Shown piece by piece: positions 14,976 through 23,100 of a stretch of 39,246 bases of DNA. Numbering within the stretch: position 1 is the stretch's first letter; each line of letters starts with the position of its first letter. Origin of the DNA: an uncultured Ignavibacteria bacterium (GTDB lineage Bacteria; Bacteroidota; Ignavibacteria; Tepidaquicellales; OLB5); contig CALMYL010000015.1 in the NCBI GenBank assembly GCA_937873695.1, positions 1 to 39,246 of the forward strand. The letters are read 5' to 3'. The position numbers and the translations under genes were made by a program. The notes beneath the pieces are model-generated. The model was not told the DNA's origin, did no database searches, and saw only the letters and a list, made by a program, of their open reading frames with translations.

Positions 14976-17012
14976 TTATTTCACAAAATTCTTAAGTTTC
15001 TTCTTTTTCTCGTTCAAAACTGTCGTAATCAGGTCATAATTATGTACATAAATACTCTGATGAGAAGTTATCTGATTAAGTATTTTCTTCGCGTCTTCAA
15101 CTTCAGCTTTTTCTTCGTTGCTGAGTTCCATTCCTTTGGCTTTCTGTATCAATTCGCCCAGCTCACCCGAAATCTTTTTGACATCGGCTTTCCATTCGCC
15201 CATCTGGTCATCATAACCGGCTTCATGGCATTTCAGGCAGATCATTTTATCCGGCTTAACTACCTTATCAGCGCTTAGGTGACAATCACCGCAGCCGGCT
15301 CCGGCTGTTTTCATGAAATCAGGCTGGTTTTTACCGAAAACATTGCCATTGTAAACCTGCTCCTGGAACTTATGACACTTTGCGCAGCTTTCATTGGTTT
15401 TGCTGCTTGAGTGATGGCAATTATTACAGCTTTGTTTGGTGATAAAAGTAGTACCGTGCTTCTGCTCGTTTGAATGGCACTTATTGCACGAGATCTTGTT
15501 ATCCACAATATGTTTGTTATGCGAAAAATCCATATCAAACTTCTTCACATTTATTTCCTGTATACCCGAGTGGCAGCTGTAACATTCATTAGGTATGAAT
15601 TCAGACGCTGAAGTGAATTCCGGCAGCGAATTGGCAGCTCCGATTGTTGACAGCGCGTTTTTCATTAAACCGTATGCGCCTATGAGAAGCTTATCTGCAA
15701 ACTGAATATTATGTACACTCTTGCCAATTTCCACTATCTTTATATTGTGCTCAGCCTGTTTCAGCAGTTCTTCTGCCTGTGATTTCTTATCACTTGAAGA
15801 TCTTGAAATTACCGGTGCGACTGTTCTGTAAATTGAATTAATTGTAGCAACTCTCTTTGTCGTTCCGGCTTTCCATTGTTCAACCAGTTTATCATAGCCT
15901 GTGCCATGGCATTTTTCGCAAGCCTTACCGCCTGATTTGGATGTCTTGATATCCATCTTATCCATTTCGTGGAAAACGTGGCAGCCCCTGCAATTTATTC
16001 CGTTAAGGAACATTGCACTGGGAGATTTTTCCACATTAAACCCGTTCTGACCTGTGTACAAACTAACCATCTGCGTATGCGCATTGGTGTGGCAAGATTG
16101 GCAATCCGGCGGAGCTGAAGGATCCATCTGCTGTACCTTATGCTCTATCTGGCTGTGACATGTGAAACACTTCATGCTGTGTTTTTTTATATGGGTTTCG
16201 TGCATCAGTTTTGTATCAGTAAACTTTTCCAGTCTTTCGGTTTCAAAATGACACTGGAAACATCTTTCCTTGCCCACAGTTCCGCTGCCTGTTACAGTAT
16301 TTGAGTGGCAGTCCAGGCATGCCATTTTATTTTCAACTACACCGGTATGGTCATATCTGAAGCTTGCCATTTGCTCTTTGGTTTTATTTTCCCAGCTATG
16401 GCAGGTTTTGCAATCAGCCATTTTATCGTATTTATGTTCAGGGTCATCTGATTTTTTAAAATGGCATGTAAAACAAGTTGCTTCGGTCACTTCAATATGC
16501 GAACCCTGCACTACTTGTGAGTGACAGCTTGTACATTTAAGCGTTTTGCCCCTTCGCTGTTCCTGAAGGTGATTTTTGTGCGAGAATTGCACTCCTTTAA
16601 AATTGTAAGTAGAATCCTTAATGCTCTGCATCACATGACAGCCTGAGCGGTCACATGTGTTATCCGGAATTTCAGCCCAGGGTTTGCGCTTTTTATATGA
16701 CTGAGAAACATAGCTTACTATCTGTACCAAACCGTTCAGCTTACCGCGAACAGTACCGGAAATTCCCGGTTCAAAATGACATTCAACGCAATCAACTTTA
16801 TTATGAGCCGAAGTCCTCCAGCTTTGATAGAATGTTTCCATGTAATGGCAAGTAGGACAGAATGCAGGCCTTGAAGTATATTCTGCTGAGCCTGCCAGAA
16901 GTATAAAAAATAACCCCAGATAAATACCGGTAAACAAAAGGAATCTTCTATAGCCTCGTACCTTTTTGAAAAATCTGACCGGTTTTACATCCTTTGTTTT
17001 TTCTTCGCTCAT
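14976..17012 (-). CDS. Eighteen-haem NapC/NirT-like membrane-anchored cytochrome
   Basis: A 678-residue protein with one N-terminal membrane helix (about 24-44) followed by SRPAFCPTCHYMETFYQSW and NKVDCVECHFEPG, the hallmark of NapC/NirT/NrfH quinol-oxidising cytochromes. Haem motifs: 17 CXXCH plus one CX4CH (CDRSGCH), 18 in all. Two haem-rich blocks are separated by a long haem-free, helical linker (about 385-470), and a lysine-rich helical tail follows the last motif. NapC proteins have 4-5 haems, so this is a large extension of the theme: quinol oxidation joined to a periplasmic haem wire. It lies 58 bases downstream of the b-type cytochrome. A role as a second quinol exit in the same conduit is inferred. 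Confidence 0.85.
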   Translation of the reverse strand: MSEEKTKDVKPVRFFKKVRGYRRFLLFTGIYLGLFFILLAGSAEYTSRPAFCPTCHYMETFYQSWRTSAHNKVDCVECHFEPGISGTVRGKLNGLVQIVSYVSQSYKKRKPWAEIPDNTCDRSGCHVMQSIKDSTYNFKGVQFSHKNHLQEQRRGKTLKCTSCHSQVVQGSHIEVTEATCFTCHFKKSDDPEHKYDKMADCKTCHSWENKTKEQMASFRYDHTGVVENKMACLDCHSNTVTGSGTVGKERCFQCHFETERLEKFTDTKLMHETHIKKHSMKCFTCHSQIEHKVQQMDPSAPPDCQSCHTNAHTQMVSLYTGQNGFNVEKSPSAMFLNGINCRGCHVFHEMDKMDIKTSKSGGKACEKCHGTGYDKLVEQWKAGTTKRVATINSIYRTVAPVISRSSSDKKSQAEELLKQAEHNIKIVEIGKSVHNIQFADKLLIGAYGLMKNALSTIGAANSLPEFTSASEFIPNECYSCHSGIQEINVKKFDMDFSHNKHIVDNKISCNKCHSNEQKHGTTFITKQSCNNCHHSSSKTNESCAKCHKFQEQVYNGNVFGKNQPDFMKTAGAGCGDCHLSADKVVKPDKMICLKCHEAGYDDQMGEWKADVKKISGELGELIQKAKGMELSNEEKAEVEDAKKILNQITSHQSIYVHNYDLITTVLNEKKKKLKNFVK

Positions 17013-17070
17013 TTTAATTTTTTGATTTCAATAGTTCAATAACTCCACACATGCAGTGTGTCTTTATTAC

Positions 17071-17898
17071 TCACTTGGTTTCGTTTCCGCTGTTTAATTC
17101 TTTTTCATTTTCCCCGGAAGCCTTTTCTATGAGAGCTTTTTTTTCTTCTTCAAACTTTTTCATAGCTTCTGCTTCTTTTTCGGCTTCTGCTTTTTCTTCC
17201 TGCATTTTTTTATCCAGCTCTTCAAGCTCCAGGGGGTGTTCATGCTCCATCTGCTCCCGGGTCAGGTAACCCTTAGACCACGCTTTATTCATTGGCGCAA
17301 CATCGGGATTAATGAAAATGAAATAAAAATGCCAGACAAGTATCGCCAGTGAAGCGAGTATCGCTTCGTAATAATGGATAGCGGTTGATATATCCATACC
17401 CGTTGTACCTACTATCTTCAGGAAAGTATTTTCAAACCATAATATAAAGCCTGTAGCTCCCATAATGACCGTACCCCATACAACTGCCCAGTACTCCATT
17501 TTTTCAATATAACTGAACCTGCCAAGTTTAGGCTTTACTTCAGTTCTGCCTATAAGATAGAGCATTGAATCCTTAAAATCGAAAAGGTCCTGTTTGCGGG
17601 GCAGAAAATCCCTTACAAGCTGTTTTCCCCTGGGTGTAAATAATATATAATACAGATGATACAATGAAGCTCCTATCATTACTATAGAGGCAACCCTGTG
17701 AACAATACCGCGGGCTTCGAAAGCATTTTCACCTATAATATAAACTATCCATTTCACCCAGAACGCTTCCGGAAATTTGAGCCCGAAACCTGTAAGTATA
17801 AGCGTAATGAAACTTGTGAACAAAAGGAAGTGCTGAACCCTTTCATTCGCGCTCATTCTTAAGTACTTTATATCTTCAAATTTGTCCTTGCCGCTCAT
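17071..17898 (-). CDS. Membrane b-type cytochrome (FdhI / Ni-Fe-hydrogenase b-subunit-like)
   Basis: A 275-residue integral membrane protein with about four helices (roughly 24-42, 65-87, 136-156, 174-198). Helix-associated histidines 23, 67, 81, 175 and 190 are candidate axial ligands for two b haems. The FSYIEKMEYWAVVWGTVIMGATGF segment is typical of the formate dehydrogenase gamma / cytochrome b561-like superfamily that exchanges electrons with quinones. The C-terminal ~65 residues are a Lys/Glu-rich coiled coil. Its ATG overlaps the stop of the 19-haem gene by four bases (ATGA), indicating translational coupling, so the two likely form one complex, much like the Geobacter Cbc inner-membrane b/c pairs. 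That analogy is mine. Confidence 0.85.
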   Translation of the reverse strand: MSGKDKFEDIKYLRMSANERVQHFLLFTSFITLILTGFGLKFPEAFWVKWIVYIIGENAFEARGIVHRVASIVMIGASLYHLYYILFTPRGKQLVRDFLPRKQDLFDFKDSMLYLIGRTEVKPKLGRFSYIEKMEYWAVVWGTVIMGATGFILWFENTFLKIVGTTGMDISTAIHYYEAILASLAILVWHFYFIFINPDVAPMNKAWSKGYLTREQMEHEHPLELEELDKKMQEEKAEAEKEAEAMKKFEEEKKALIEKASGENEKELNSGNETK

Positions 17899-19823
17899 TT
17901 CTTCTTTTTGCCGTTCTTAGCGCCGTTTAACTTTTTCTTATGCTGACGTTTCCTGTAGAAATCCAGTACGTTATGGAAAACCATAAATCCAATTAACCCG
18001 AAGATCATAAACATGTAGAACCTTGTTACCCAGAAAACCATTGGCGAATCTTCTTCGGGGTTTGTTAAGTGGATTTTTTTAGTGAACAATACTTCAGTCG
18101 CGCCCGGATGACACTTTCCGCATGTCTGCGGAAGGTTCTTTTTATTTATCGTCGAAAGTGTATCCGTAGATGGTCTTACATTGTGATTACCATGGCAGCT
18201 TTCGCAGTTAGCGGCTTCTTTTCCGCCGCCCCTGATAGCCAGCCCATGGAAACTTTCGCTGAAAGTTTCCGATACCTGCGTGGGCAGATCATTTCTTTCA
18301 ACAAGCTCAACAGAGCTGTGGCAGTTTGAGCACAATGTCACTATCTCACGTGACTTTTCAAGTTTATTATCAACATTCTTGGTTACAATTCCATGATTGC
18401 CGTGGCAGTTGTTGCAGGTAGGCGCGTCTTTGTTATCTTTACTTACGCCAACCTGGTGAATGCTCCCAACGTAATCCTTCAGCTGGTTTACGTGGCAGCC
18501 TGACTGACCGCACGTATTAGCTATATTCTTCTTGCTTATTTTACTGTCGGGATTATCGGTGCTTTCCATTTCGTGGGCGCCGTGGCACTGGTAACAGGTA
18601 GGCGCATCATAATTTCCGTCCTTCAAAGCCTGATAATGTACGCTGTTCTGGTAACCGGTTATCAGCTCTTCTTCGCCTTTGTAATTCTTATGAGGAATCT
18701 TGCCATCTTTATGACAGCTTAAACATTTATCAGTCAGATTCAGCTTTGAGAAATCGTTTGAAAGCAATGTTGACTGAATATCATGCTCACCGTGGCAATC
18801 TGTACAAGTCGGGGCTTTATCATTACCCTTTGCAAGCTCCTGCCCGTGCTTGGACTTTTTGAAATTCTCTACAGTTTCTTTGTGGCACTTGCCGCATGTT
18901 TCCAGCAGCCTGGCGCGATTGGTGGAAGCCTTTGGATTATTAGGCTCCTGTATCATATGATTGCCGTGGCAATCAACACATCCTGCAGCTTCGAGCAGTC
19001 CGTCCTTTTCTACCGAAGCGTGAATACTTGTTTTGTAATGCTGAACGAATTTAGCCGAGCCTTTTTCTTCACCCGGGAATTTCTTCTCGTCAAGATGGCA
19101 CTCAAGGCATGCCTGTGATTCAACAGAAATTTTTCCGCGGATTATTTTATGCGAGCCATGGCAATCTGTGCAGGTGGGTGCGTTCTGGTTACCCTTGTTC
19201 ATAACCTGCATGTGAATGCTGTTATTAAAATTCTTCTGATGCTCTCCATGACATTTGCCGCAGGTTGCCGCAACTTCATTTTTCGCTATCTTTTTTACTA
19301 CATGTCCCCCGCCATGGCAGCTTTCGCATGTAACATTATTCTTCGCGTGCACGCTTTCAGAGTAATGCTGGATGTTCTGTTTTTTGTGGCAGCTTAAGCA
19401 GCTTTTCGTCTGCTCTTTGGCAAATTCTTTAGCCGGTTTTATGTCATGCTTTGTATGGCAGTCGTAACATTTTACTTTTGCGTGAACATTTGTCTCAATA
19501 TTTTTTGCTTCTTTGTGGCATGTAATACAGTTTACGGGCTGCGGCGATTTTGAATGCGGCAGCTCATCGGGATTGTAATTTTCATGACAATCTTCGCACT
19601 CTGCCATGTTATGTACAGATTTTTTATATCCATCGGGATTCACAAACAGCGAAACTTTCTTGCCGCCCTTATCCATAGTTAAATCTTTATCCTCATGGCA
19701 GCTAAGGCAAACATCAGTACTTGCTGTTTTTATGCGTGAATAGCTATCTGCAAATATCAGAAGTCCGCTTACCAGCAGAACCGGCAACAGGACAAACAAA
19801 ATATTTTTATAATAGCTTTTCAT
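17895..19823 (-). CDS. Nineteen-haem cytochrome c anchored in the inner membrane
   Basis: A 642-residue protein with an N-terminal signal/anchor (about 7-25) and a C-terminal membrane helix (about 597-619) followed by a very basic cytoplasmic tail (RKRQHKKKLNGAKNGKKKK). Between them are 18 CXXCH motifs and one CX4CH (CGQSGCH). Many occur as repeated CxxCHGxH units (TDCHGSH, TDCHGEH, YQCHGAH, NNCHGNH), where the second His can ligate a neighbouring haem. Repeat spacing suggests expansion by internal duplication. It is translationally coupled to the b-type cytochrome, so quinol-derived electrons would pass from haem b to this periplasmic haem array. I know of no fixed gene name for this architecture. 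Confidence 0.87.
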   Translation of the reverse strand: MKSYYKNILFVLLPVLLVSGLLIFADSYSRIKTASTDVCLSCHEDKDLTMDKGGKKVSLFVNPDGYKKSVHNMAECEDCHENYNPDELPHSKSPQPVNCITCHKEAKNIETNVHAKVKCYDCHTKHDIKPAKEFAKEQTKSCLSCHKKQNIQHYSESVHAKNNVTCESCHGGGHVVKKIAKNEVAATCGKCHGEHQKNFNNSIHMQVMNKGNQNAPTCTDCHGSHKIIRGKISVESQACLECHLDEKKFPGEEKGSAKFVQHYKTSIHASVEKDGLLEAAGCVDCHGNHMIQEPNNPKASTNRARLLETCGKCHKETVENFKKSKHGQELAKGNDKAPTCTDCHGEHDIQSTLLSNDFSKLNLTDKCLSCHKDGKIPHKNYKGEEELITGYQNSVHYQALKDGNYDAPTCYQCHGAHEMESTDNPDSKISKKNIANTCGQSGCHVNQLKDYVGSIHQVGVSKDNKDAPTCNNCHGNHGIVTKNVDNKLEKSREIVTLCSNCHSSVELVERNDLPTQVSETFSESFHGLAIRGGGKEAANCESCHGNHNVRPSTDTLSTINKKNLPQTCGKCHPGATEVLFTKKIHLTNPEEDSPMVFWVTRFYMFMIFGLIGFMVFHNVLDFYRKRQHKKKLNGAKNGKKKK

Positions 19824-19870
19824 ATTAAAATCTGATCAGTAAAAATGCACATGTTTTGCTTTTCAATTAT

Positions 19871-20233
19871 TCAGTTTTCAGACTTCCCGGTCTTCCCGTA
19901 GATCTCTTCTACTGCTTTCTTAAGTTCGCTCAGTTTAAAAGGTTCTGACATATATTTAACGCCATTTGTTTCGGTATACTCTGTGCCAAGTGAGGGCAGG
20001 CAAATTATTGAAATTGAACTGAATTTCTGCTTTATCTTACTCTTCAGCTCTGAATCAATATCCTTATCAATAATAAGGCAATTTACATCATTATTAAATG
20101 ACTTAATGAATTCCTCATTGATGCTTTCGCCGCTTGTGCAGCTGATGTTATACTGCCCCGGATCAAGTGTTTTCCTGATCAGCTGGCAGATCTCCGGTTT
20201 TATGCTTAGTATATGTACTTTAAAATTACTCAT
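19871..20233 (-). CDS. Degenerate CheY-like receiver protein heading the cytochrome operon
   Basis: A 120-residue protein with the alpha/beta outline of a receiver domain: HILSIKPEICQLIRKTL, CLIIDKDID (Asp at the phosphorylation position), SIICLPSLG and a final KYMSEPFKLSELKKAVEEIYG. The N-terminal acidic pair is missing (SIKPE in place of DDE), and the conserved Lys of the KPF motif is Glu (SEPF). Phosphorylation is therefore doubtful and it may act as a pseudo-receiver. There is no output domain. It is the first gene after the sigma-54-like promoter, 47 bases before the 19-haem cytochrome. A regulatory or adaptor role is a guess. Confidence 0.7.
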   Translation of the reverse strand: MSNFKVHILSIKPEICQLIRKTLDPGQYNISCTSGESINEEFIKSFNNDVNCLIIDKDIDSELKSKIKQKFSSISIICLPSLGTEYTETNGVKYMSEPFKLSELKKAVEEIYGKTGKSEN

Positions 20234-20260
20234 ATCAATATAACTGTACTATAATTACAT

Positions 20261-20276
20261 ACAAATTACGTGCCAC
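20261..20276 (-). promoter_or_regulatory. Sigma-54-like promoter of the cytochrome operon
   Basis: Read on the minus strand: TGTGGCACGTAATTTGTA. It has the -24 TGGCACG and a -12 TTG with the GG-N10-G spacing of RpoN promoters (GG at 20274-20273, -12 G at 20262). The C of the canonical -12 GC is T. The predicted start near 20250 is 17 bases before the first gene's ATG. The same layout precedes the T9SS cytochrome gene. Confidence 0.6.
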
Positions 20277-20429
20277 AAATTGGGGGAAAAACGGCAAAAT
20301 TTTAAACAATTCTGCCCTTTATGTGGAAAATATCTACAAAATTGAGGATTTTTGAGGGGAATGGATGGGGATTATTTTTTGCACATTTCCTGAATCATAT
20401 AGTAACTTTCTCTCTTGACAATCAGTACT

Positions 20430-20443
20430 TTGATGAGTATCTT
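20430..20443. promoter_or_regulatory. Weak CRP/FNR-like dyad TTGAT-N4-ATCTT
   Basis: TTGAT GAGT ATCTT, one base off TTGAT-N4-ATCAT. It lies in the shared spacer, about 185 bases upstream of the inferred sigma-54 start and 34 bases before the ArsR-fusion ATG. It touches the operator palindrome. Confidence 0.25.
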
Positions 20444-20471
20444 TATATGTGACTAAATAGTCACATATAAA
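20442..20471. promoter_or_regulatory. Operator: 14-base perfect inverted repeat before the ArsR-type gene
   Basis: The arms contain TATATGTGACTA and its complement TAGTCACATATA, extend to 14 bases each, and have a two-base centre (AA). The palindrome ends five bases before the ATG at 20477, so a bound dimer would block the gene. This is typical of self-repressing ArsR regulators. Confidence 0.75.
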
Positions 20472-20476
20472 AATGT

Positions 20477-21211
20477 ATGGAACTTGTATGGAAAGCTTTA
20501 TCGGATAAGACGCGCAGAAAGATACTTGACTTGCTGCGCGAAAAAGAAAGAACCACCGGTGAGCTATGCAAACACTTCAGAAAGCTTACAAGGTATGGAG
20601 TTATGAAACACCTGAACATTCTGCATAACGCTAACCTTATAATCATTAAGCGTGAAGGCAAAAACAGGTGGAATTACATAAACCCGCTCCCTATCCAGGA
20701 AATTTATGAAAGATGGGTAAAAAAATATGAAGCGGGATGGAGCAGCTATTTAATAAATTTCAAAAACAATATGGAGAAAAACGAAATGGAAAAAATTAAA
20801 TTTCAGGTAGCAGTAAGGATCGATAAACCTATTGCGGAAGTATTCAGGGCGTTTACCGATAAAGAAACGATCAGCAAATATTTTGTAAGCGCTGCAAGCG
20901 CGCCAATAAAGGCTGTTGGCGATAAGATCACCTGGTCATGGGGTGAACATAAAGCTGAAATTGTTATTACTGAATTCGAAGAGAACAAACGCATAGCATT
21001 CACCTGGCCGGGTTACAAGGTCAACTATGACGTGCACGCATTATTTATCTTTGAAGAAGTTGACGGCAAAACAAGGGTTTCTGTGACAGAAGAAGGCTGG
21101 AAAGATGACGAAGCGGGTATCAACAGCTCACTTATGAACAATGCCGGCTGGAAAGAAATGCTCCTTGGAATGAAGGCGTGGGTAATGTATGGTGTAGATC
21201 TGAGGAAGTAA
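20477..21211 (+). CDS. ArsR-type HTH fused to an AHSA1/SRPBCC domain
   Basis: A 244-residue fusion. Residues ~1-95 form an ArsR-family winged helix (LVWKALSDKTRRKILDLLREKERTTGELCKHF...RYGVMKHLNILHNANLI, then a wing with KREGKNRWNYI). Residues ~105-244 form an AHSA1-like START/SRPBCC domain (VAVRIDKPIAEVFRAFTDKETISKYF ... ITWSWG ... VSVTEEGW). The two modules are usually encoded by adjacent genes, so here the ligand-binding fold is joined to the DNA-binding part. There are no metal-binding Cys in the HTH, so a small hydrophobic or stress ligand is more likely than a metal. The linker KNNMEKNEMEK contains internal Met codons that look like the relic start of a separate AHSA1 gene. A strong operator lies directly upstream. 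Confidence 0.85.
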   Translation: MELVWKALSDKTRRKILDLLREKERTTGELCKHFRKLTRYGVMKHLNILHNANLIIIKREGKNRWNYINPLPIQEIYERWVKKYEAGWSSYLINFKNNMEKNEMEKIKFQVAVRIDKPIAEVFRAFTDKETISKYFVSAASAPIKAVGDKITWSWGEHKAEIVITEFEENKRIAFTWPGYKVNYDVHALFIFEEVDGKTRVSVTEEGWKDDEAGINSSLMNNAGWKEMLLGMKAWVMYGVDLRK

Positions 21212-21218
21212 ATTAAAA

Positions 21219-21246
21219 CCCCGGCAGGAATTAATTCCTGCCGGGA
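21219..21246. terminator. Bidirectional terminator between convergent genes
   Basis: A perfect 26-base palindrome at 21220-21245 with arms CCCGGCAGGAATT. It lies between the ends of the ArsR-AHSA1 gene (+) and the T9SS propeller gene (-). On the minus strand it is followed by GGTTTTAATTT. Confidence 0.75.
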
Positions 21247-21259
21247 AAATTTACCATTT

Positions 21260-22681
21260 TTACTTTAACAAAACCATCTTCTTAGTATCAGTAAATCCAT
21301 CGGATTCTAACTTATAAAAATACATTCCCGAAGCAAAGTTAGAACCATCAAACTGCACCTCATAACTGCCGGCAAGTTTGTATTCGTTTATACAGAATAC
21401 TTCCCGCCCGAGAATATCATATATCTTTATTGAAACATTTACATCCTTCGGTATTTCATATTTAATGTTAGTTACAGGATTAAACGGATTCGGGTAATTC
21501 TGATATAATCTAAAATTTTCAGGAATTTCAGTTGAAATTTTTTTAATCCCAATTGGAGACTCACCGTTTTTATCAGTCTTTAAAATGAAAGCATTCTCAT
21601 TACTGAAATCTGTTCTACCTACCACAATATATCCGCTATCAAAAGTCTGTTTTATACCCCAAGGTGTATGGTTATGATTTGCAAAACCAACATTTTTACT
21701 AATAATCTCTATTCCGTTAGTATCTATTTTTCTGATTTTTACAGATGTAAAATTGCCGGAATCATGAAATGCTGTATATACAATTTTTCCGTCATTAGTA
21801 TTTGCCATAGCTTCTATACCGGTTTGAAAAGCCGTATCGTAATTTATTCTCCACTGAAAAATGCCATCACTGTTAAATTTTAGAATAGAAGAATAGAAGC
21901 ATGAAATGAAATAAGAATTCGTAACACTCTTAATTATTGAGTTAGGAGTTAAATATGTATAAGTAAATAATGTTTTATTCCATACTTGATTACCATTCAA
22001 ATCTATTTTTTTAACAAAAAGGTAAGAGGGCTGTCCATTTTGTAAATAATGAAAACCAGTAATTATTAAACAATTATCATTAGAAATAACAAAGTCGGAA
22101 AATTGTCCTCCGGTAATACCGTTTTTATAAACACTATCCCACAGAGGCACACCGGAATTATTATATTTTAATAAATAAGGATAAAAAAAACCTGAAGTGA
22201 AAATATACCCGCACATAAAATAATTGTTGTCATTGCTTTGTACAACTTTTAAAATTCTAGATTCTTCATCTATAAAAGTTCCTAAATTTAGAATATTCCC
22301 ATTTACATCAATTTTTACAAAACTTCCTAATCTTCCGCAAACTACATAATTATTATCGTTAGTTTTTATTATGCAAGTAGCATCTTCTTTGTCTATTTCT
22401 TTTGTCCATAAAGTATCGCCGAATTTATTAAATCGTGCTATGTACATATAATTTTCAATATATTGATGCCTTCCAACTGCAATATATCCATCATCAGGTG
22501 TTTGAACTACAGAAGTGAAATAAGAAATACCTGGAATAATTAAAACTTTCTGCCATGTGATACTCTGAGAAAAACTATTAATTGCTAACAATACAAACAT
22601 AGCAAAAGTTAAACTGGTATTTTTCAGTATTTTCTTAAAAGATTTCAATTGATATTCAGATTTTTTGTTCATAAAGCTCAT
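21260..22681 (-). CDS. Secreted beta-propeller-like protein with T9SS sorting domain
   Basis: A 473-residue protein with an unusually long basic N-terminus before its signal helix (about 27-40, ending NSFSQ); Met4 is an alternative start. The body has repeated blade-like units with the pattern D-x-x-Y-x-V-x-G-R (DDGYIAVGRHQ, DNNYVVCGRLG, DNNYFMCGYIF, DSGYIVVGRTD), which suggests a propeller. The last ~85 residues are a T9SS type A sorting domain (NYPNPFNPVTNIKYEIP ... KKMVLLK). Enzymatic function is not apparent; such proteins are often surface adhesins or carriers. The gene is visibly more AT-rich than its neighbours, a possible sign of foreign origin or relaxed selection. It is convergent with the ArsR fusion. 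Confidence 0.8.
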   Translation of the reverse strand: MSFMNKKSEYQLKSFKKILKNTSLTFAMFVLLAINSFSQSITWQKVLIIPGISYFTSVVQTPDDGYIAVGRHQYIENYMYIARFNKFGDTLWTKEIDKEDATCIIKTNDNNYVVCGRLGSFVKIDVNGNILNLGTFIDEESRILKVVQSNDNNYFMCGYIFTSGFFYPYLLKYNNSGVPLWDSVYKNGITGGQFSDFVISNDNCLIITGFHYLQNGQPSYLFVKKIDLNGNQVWNKTLFTYTYLTPNSIIKSVTNSYFISCFYSSILKFNSDGIFQWRINYDTAFQTGIEAMANTNDGKIVYTAFHDSGNFTSVKIRKIDTNGIEIISKNVGFANHNHTPWGIKQTFDSGYIVVGRTDFSNENAFILKTDKNGESPIGIKKISTEIPENFRLYQNYPNPFNPVTNIKYEIPKDVNVSIKIYDILGREVFCINEYKLAGSYEVQFDGSNFASGMYFYKLESDGFTDTKKMVLLK

Positions 22682-23100
22682 TTTTAATTAAATTCTTTCG
22701 CAGGACTAAAACTTTCAAAAAATGAAAGTTTAGAGAGTAAGTTTAATTAAAATAACACACTTTTTGGCTTTTTGCAATATTAAAGCAAAATGTTAATATT
22801 ATACAAAATTTATTAAAATGAGTTTATTTGCGGAAAATCAGCATCAAGGCTCGGGTATCTATATTTTACTATGGGTATTTATAGGCTCAATACAAATATA
22901 ATACATCATTTGCCACAGAACAATGATTTAAGACATAAATATACCTGTCGGGTATTTGATGGCATCCCTTAGAAGCGTAAGAAAAGATGAAAACAACATC
23001 AGTACGGCAAAACAGGAAACGAAGACTAATTAAAAAGAACAAGGGGCTACAGCCCTTTGTTCCTGCTCATCGGATGACTATAAGTCATCCGATGAATGTT
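22682..23100. other. Intergenic region with two hairpins
   Basis: No gene is supported. The stretch upstream of the propeller gene is AT-rich. Near the right end lie GGGGCTACAGCCC (23043-23055) and a perfect 12-base stem CATCGGATGACT-ATA-AGTCATCCGATG (23068-23094) placed just beyond the stop of the minus-strand NtrC-type gene, probably its terminator. Confidence 0.55.
23068..23094 (-). terminator. Hairpin downstream of the NtrC-type gene
   Basis: A perfect 12-base stem with a three-base loop, starting seven bases after the stop codon. The T-tract is poor, so it may be a processing or decay barrier and not a classic terminator. Confidence 0.55.

Noticed and set aside
20414-20443. Sigma-70-like -35 TTGACA with a -10 before the ArsR fusion
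   Set aside because: TTGACA is present, but no acceptable -10 lies 16-18 bases downstream, and the lineage mainly uses TAnnTTTG boxes.
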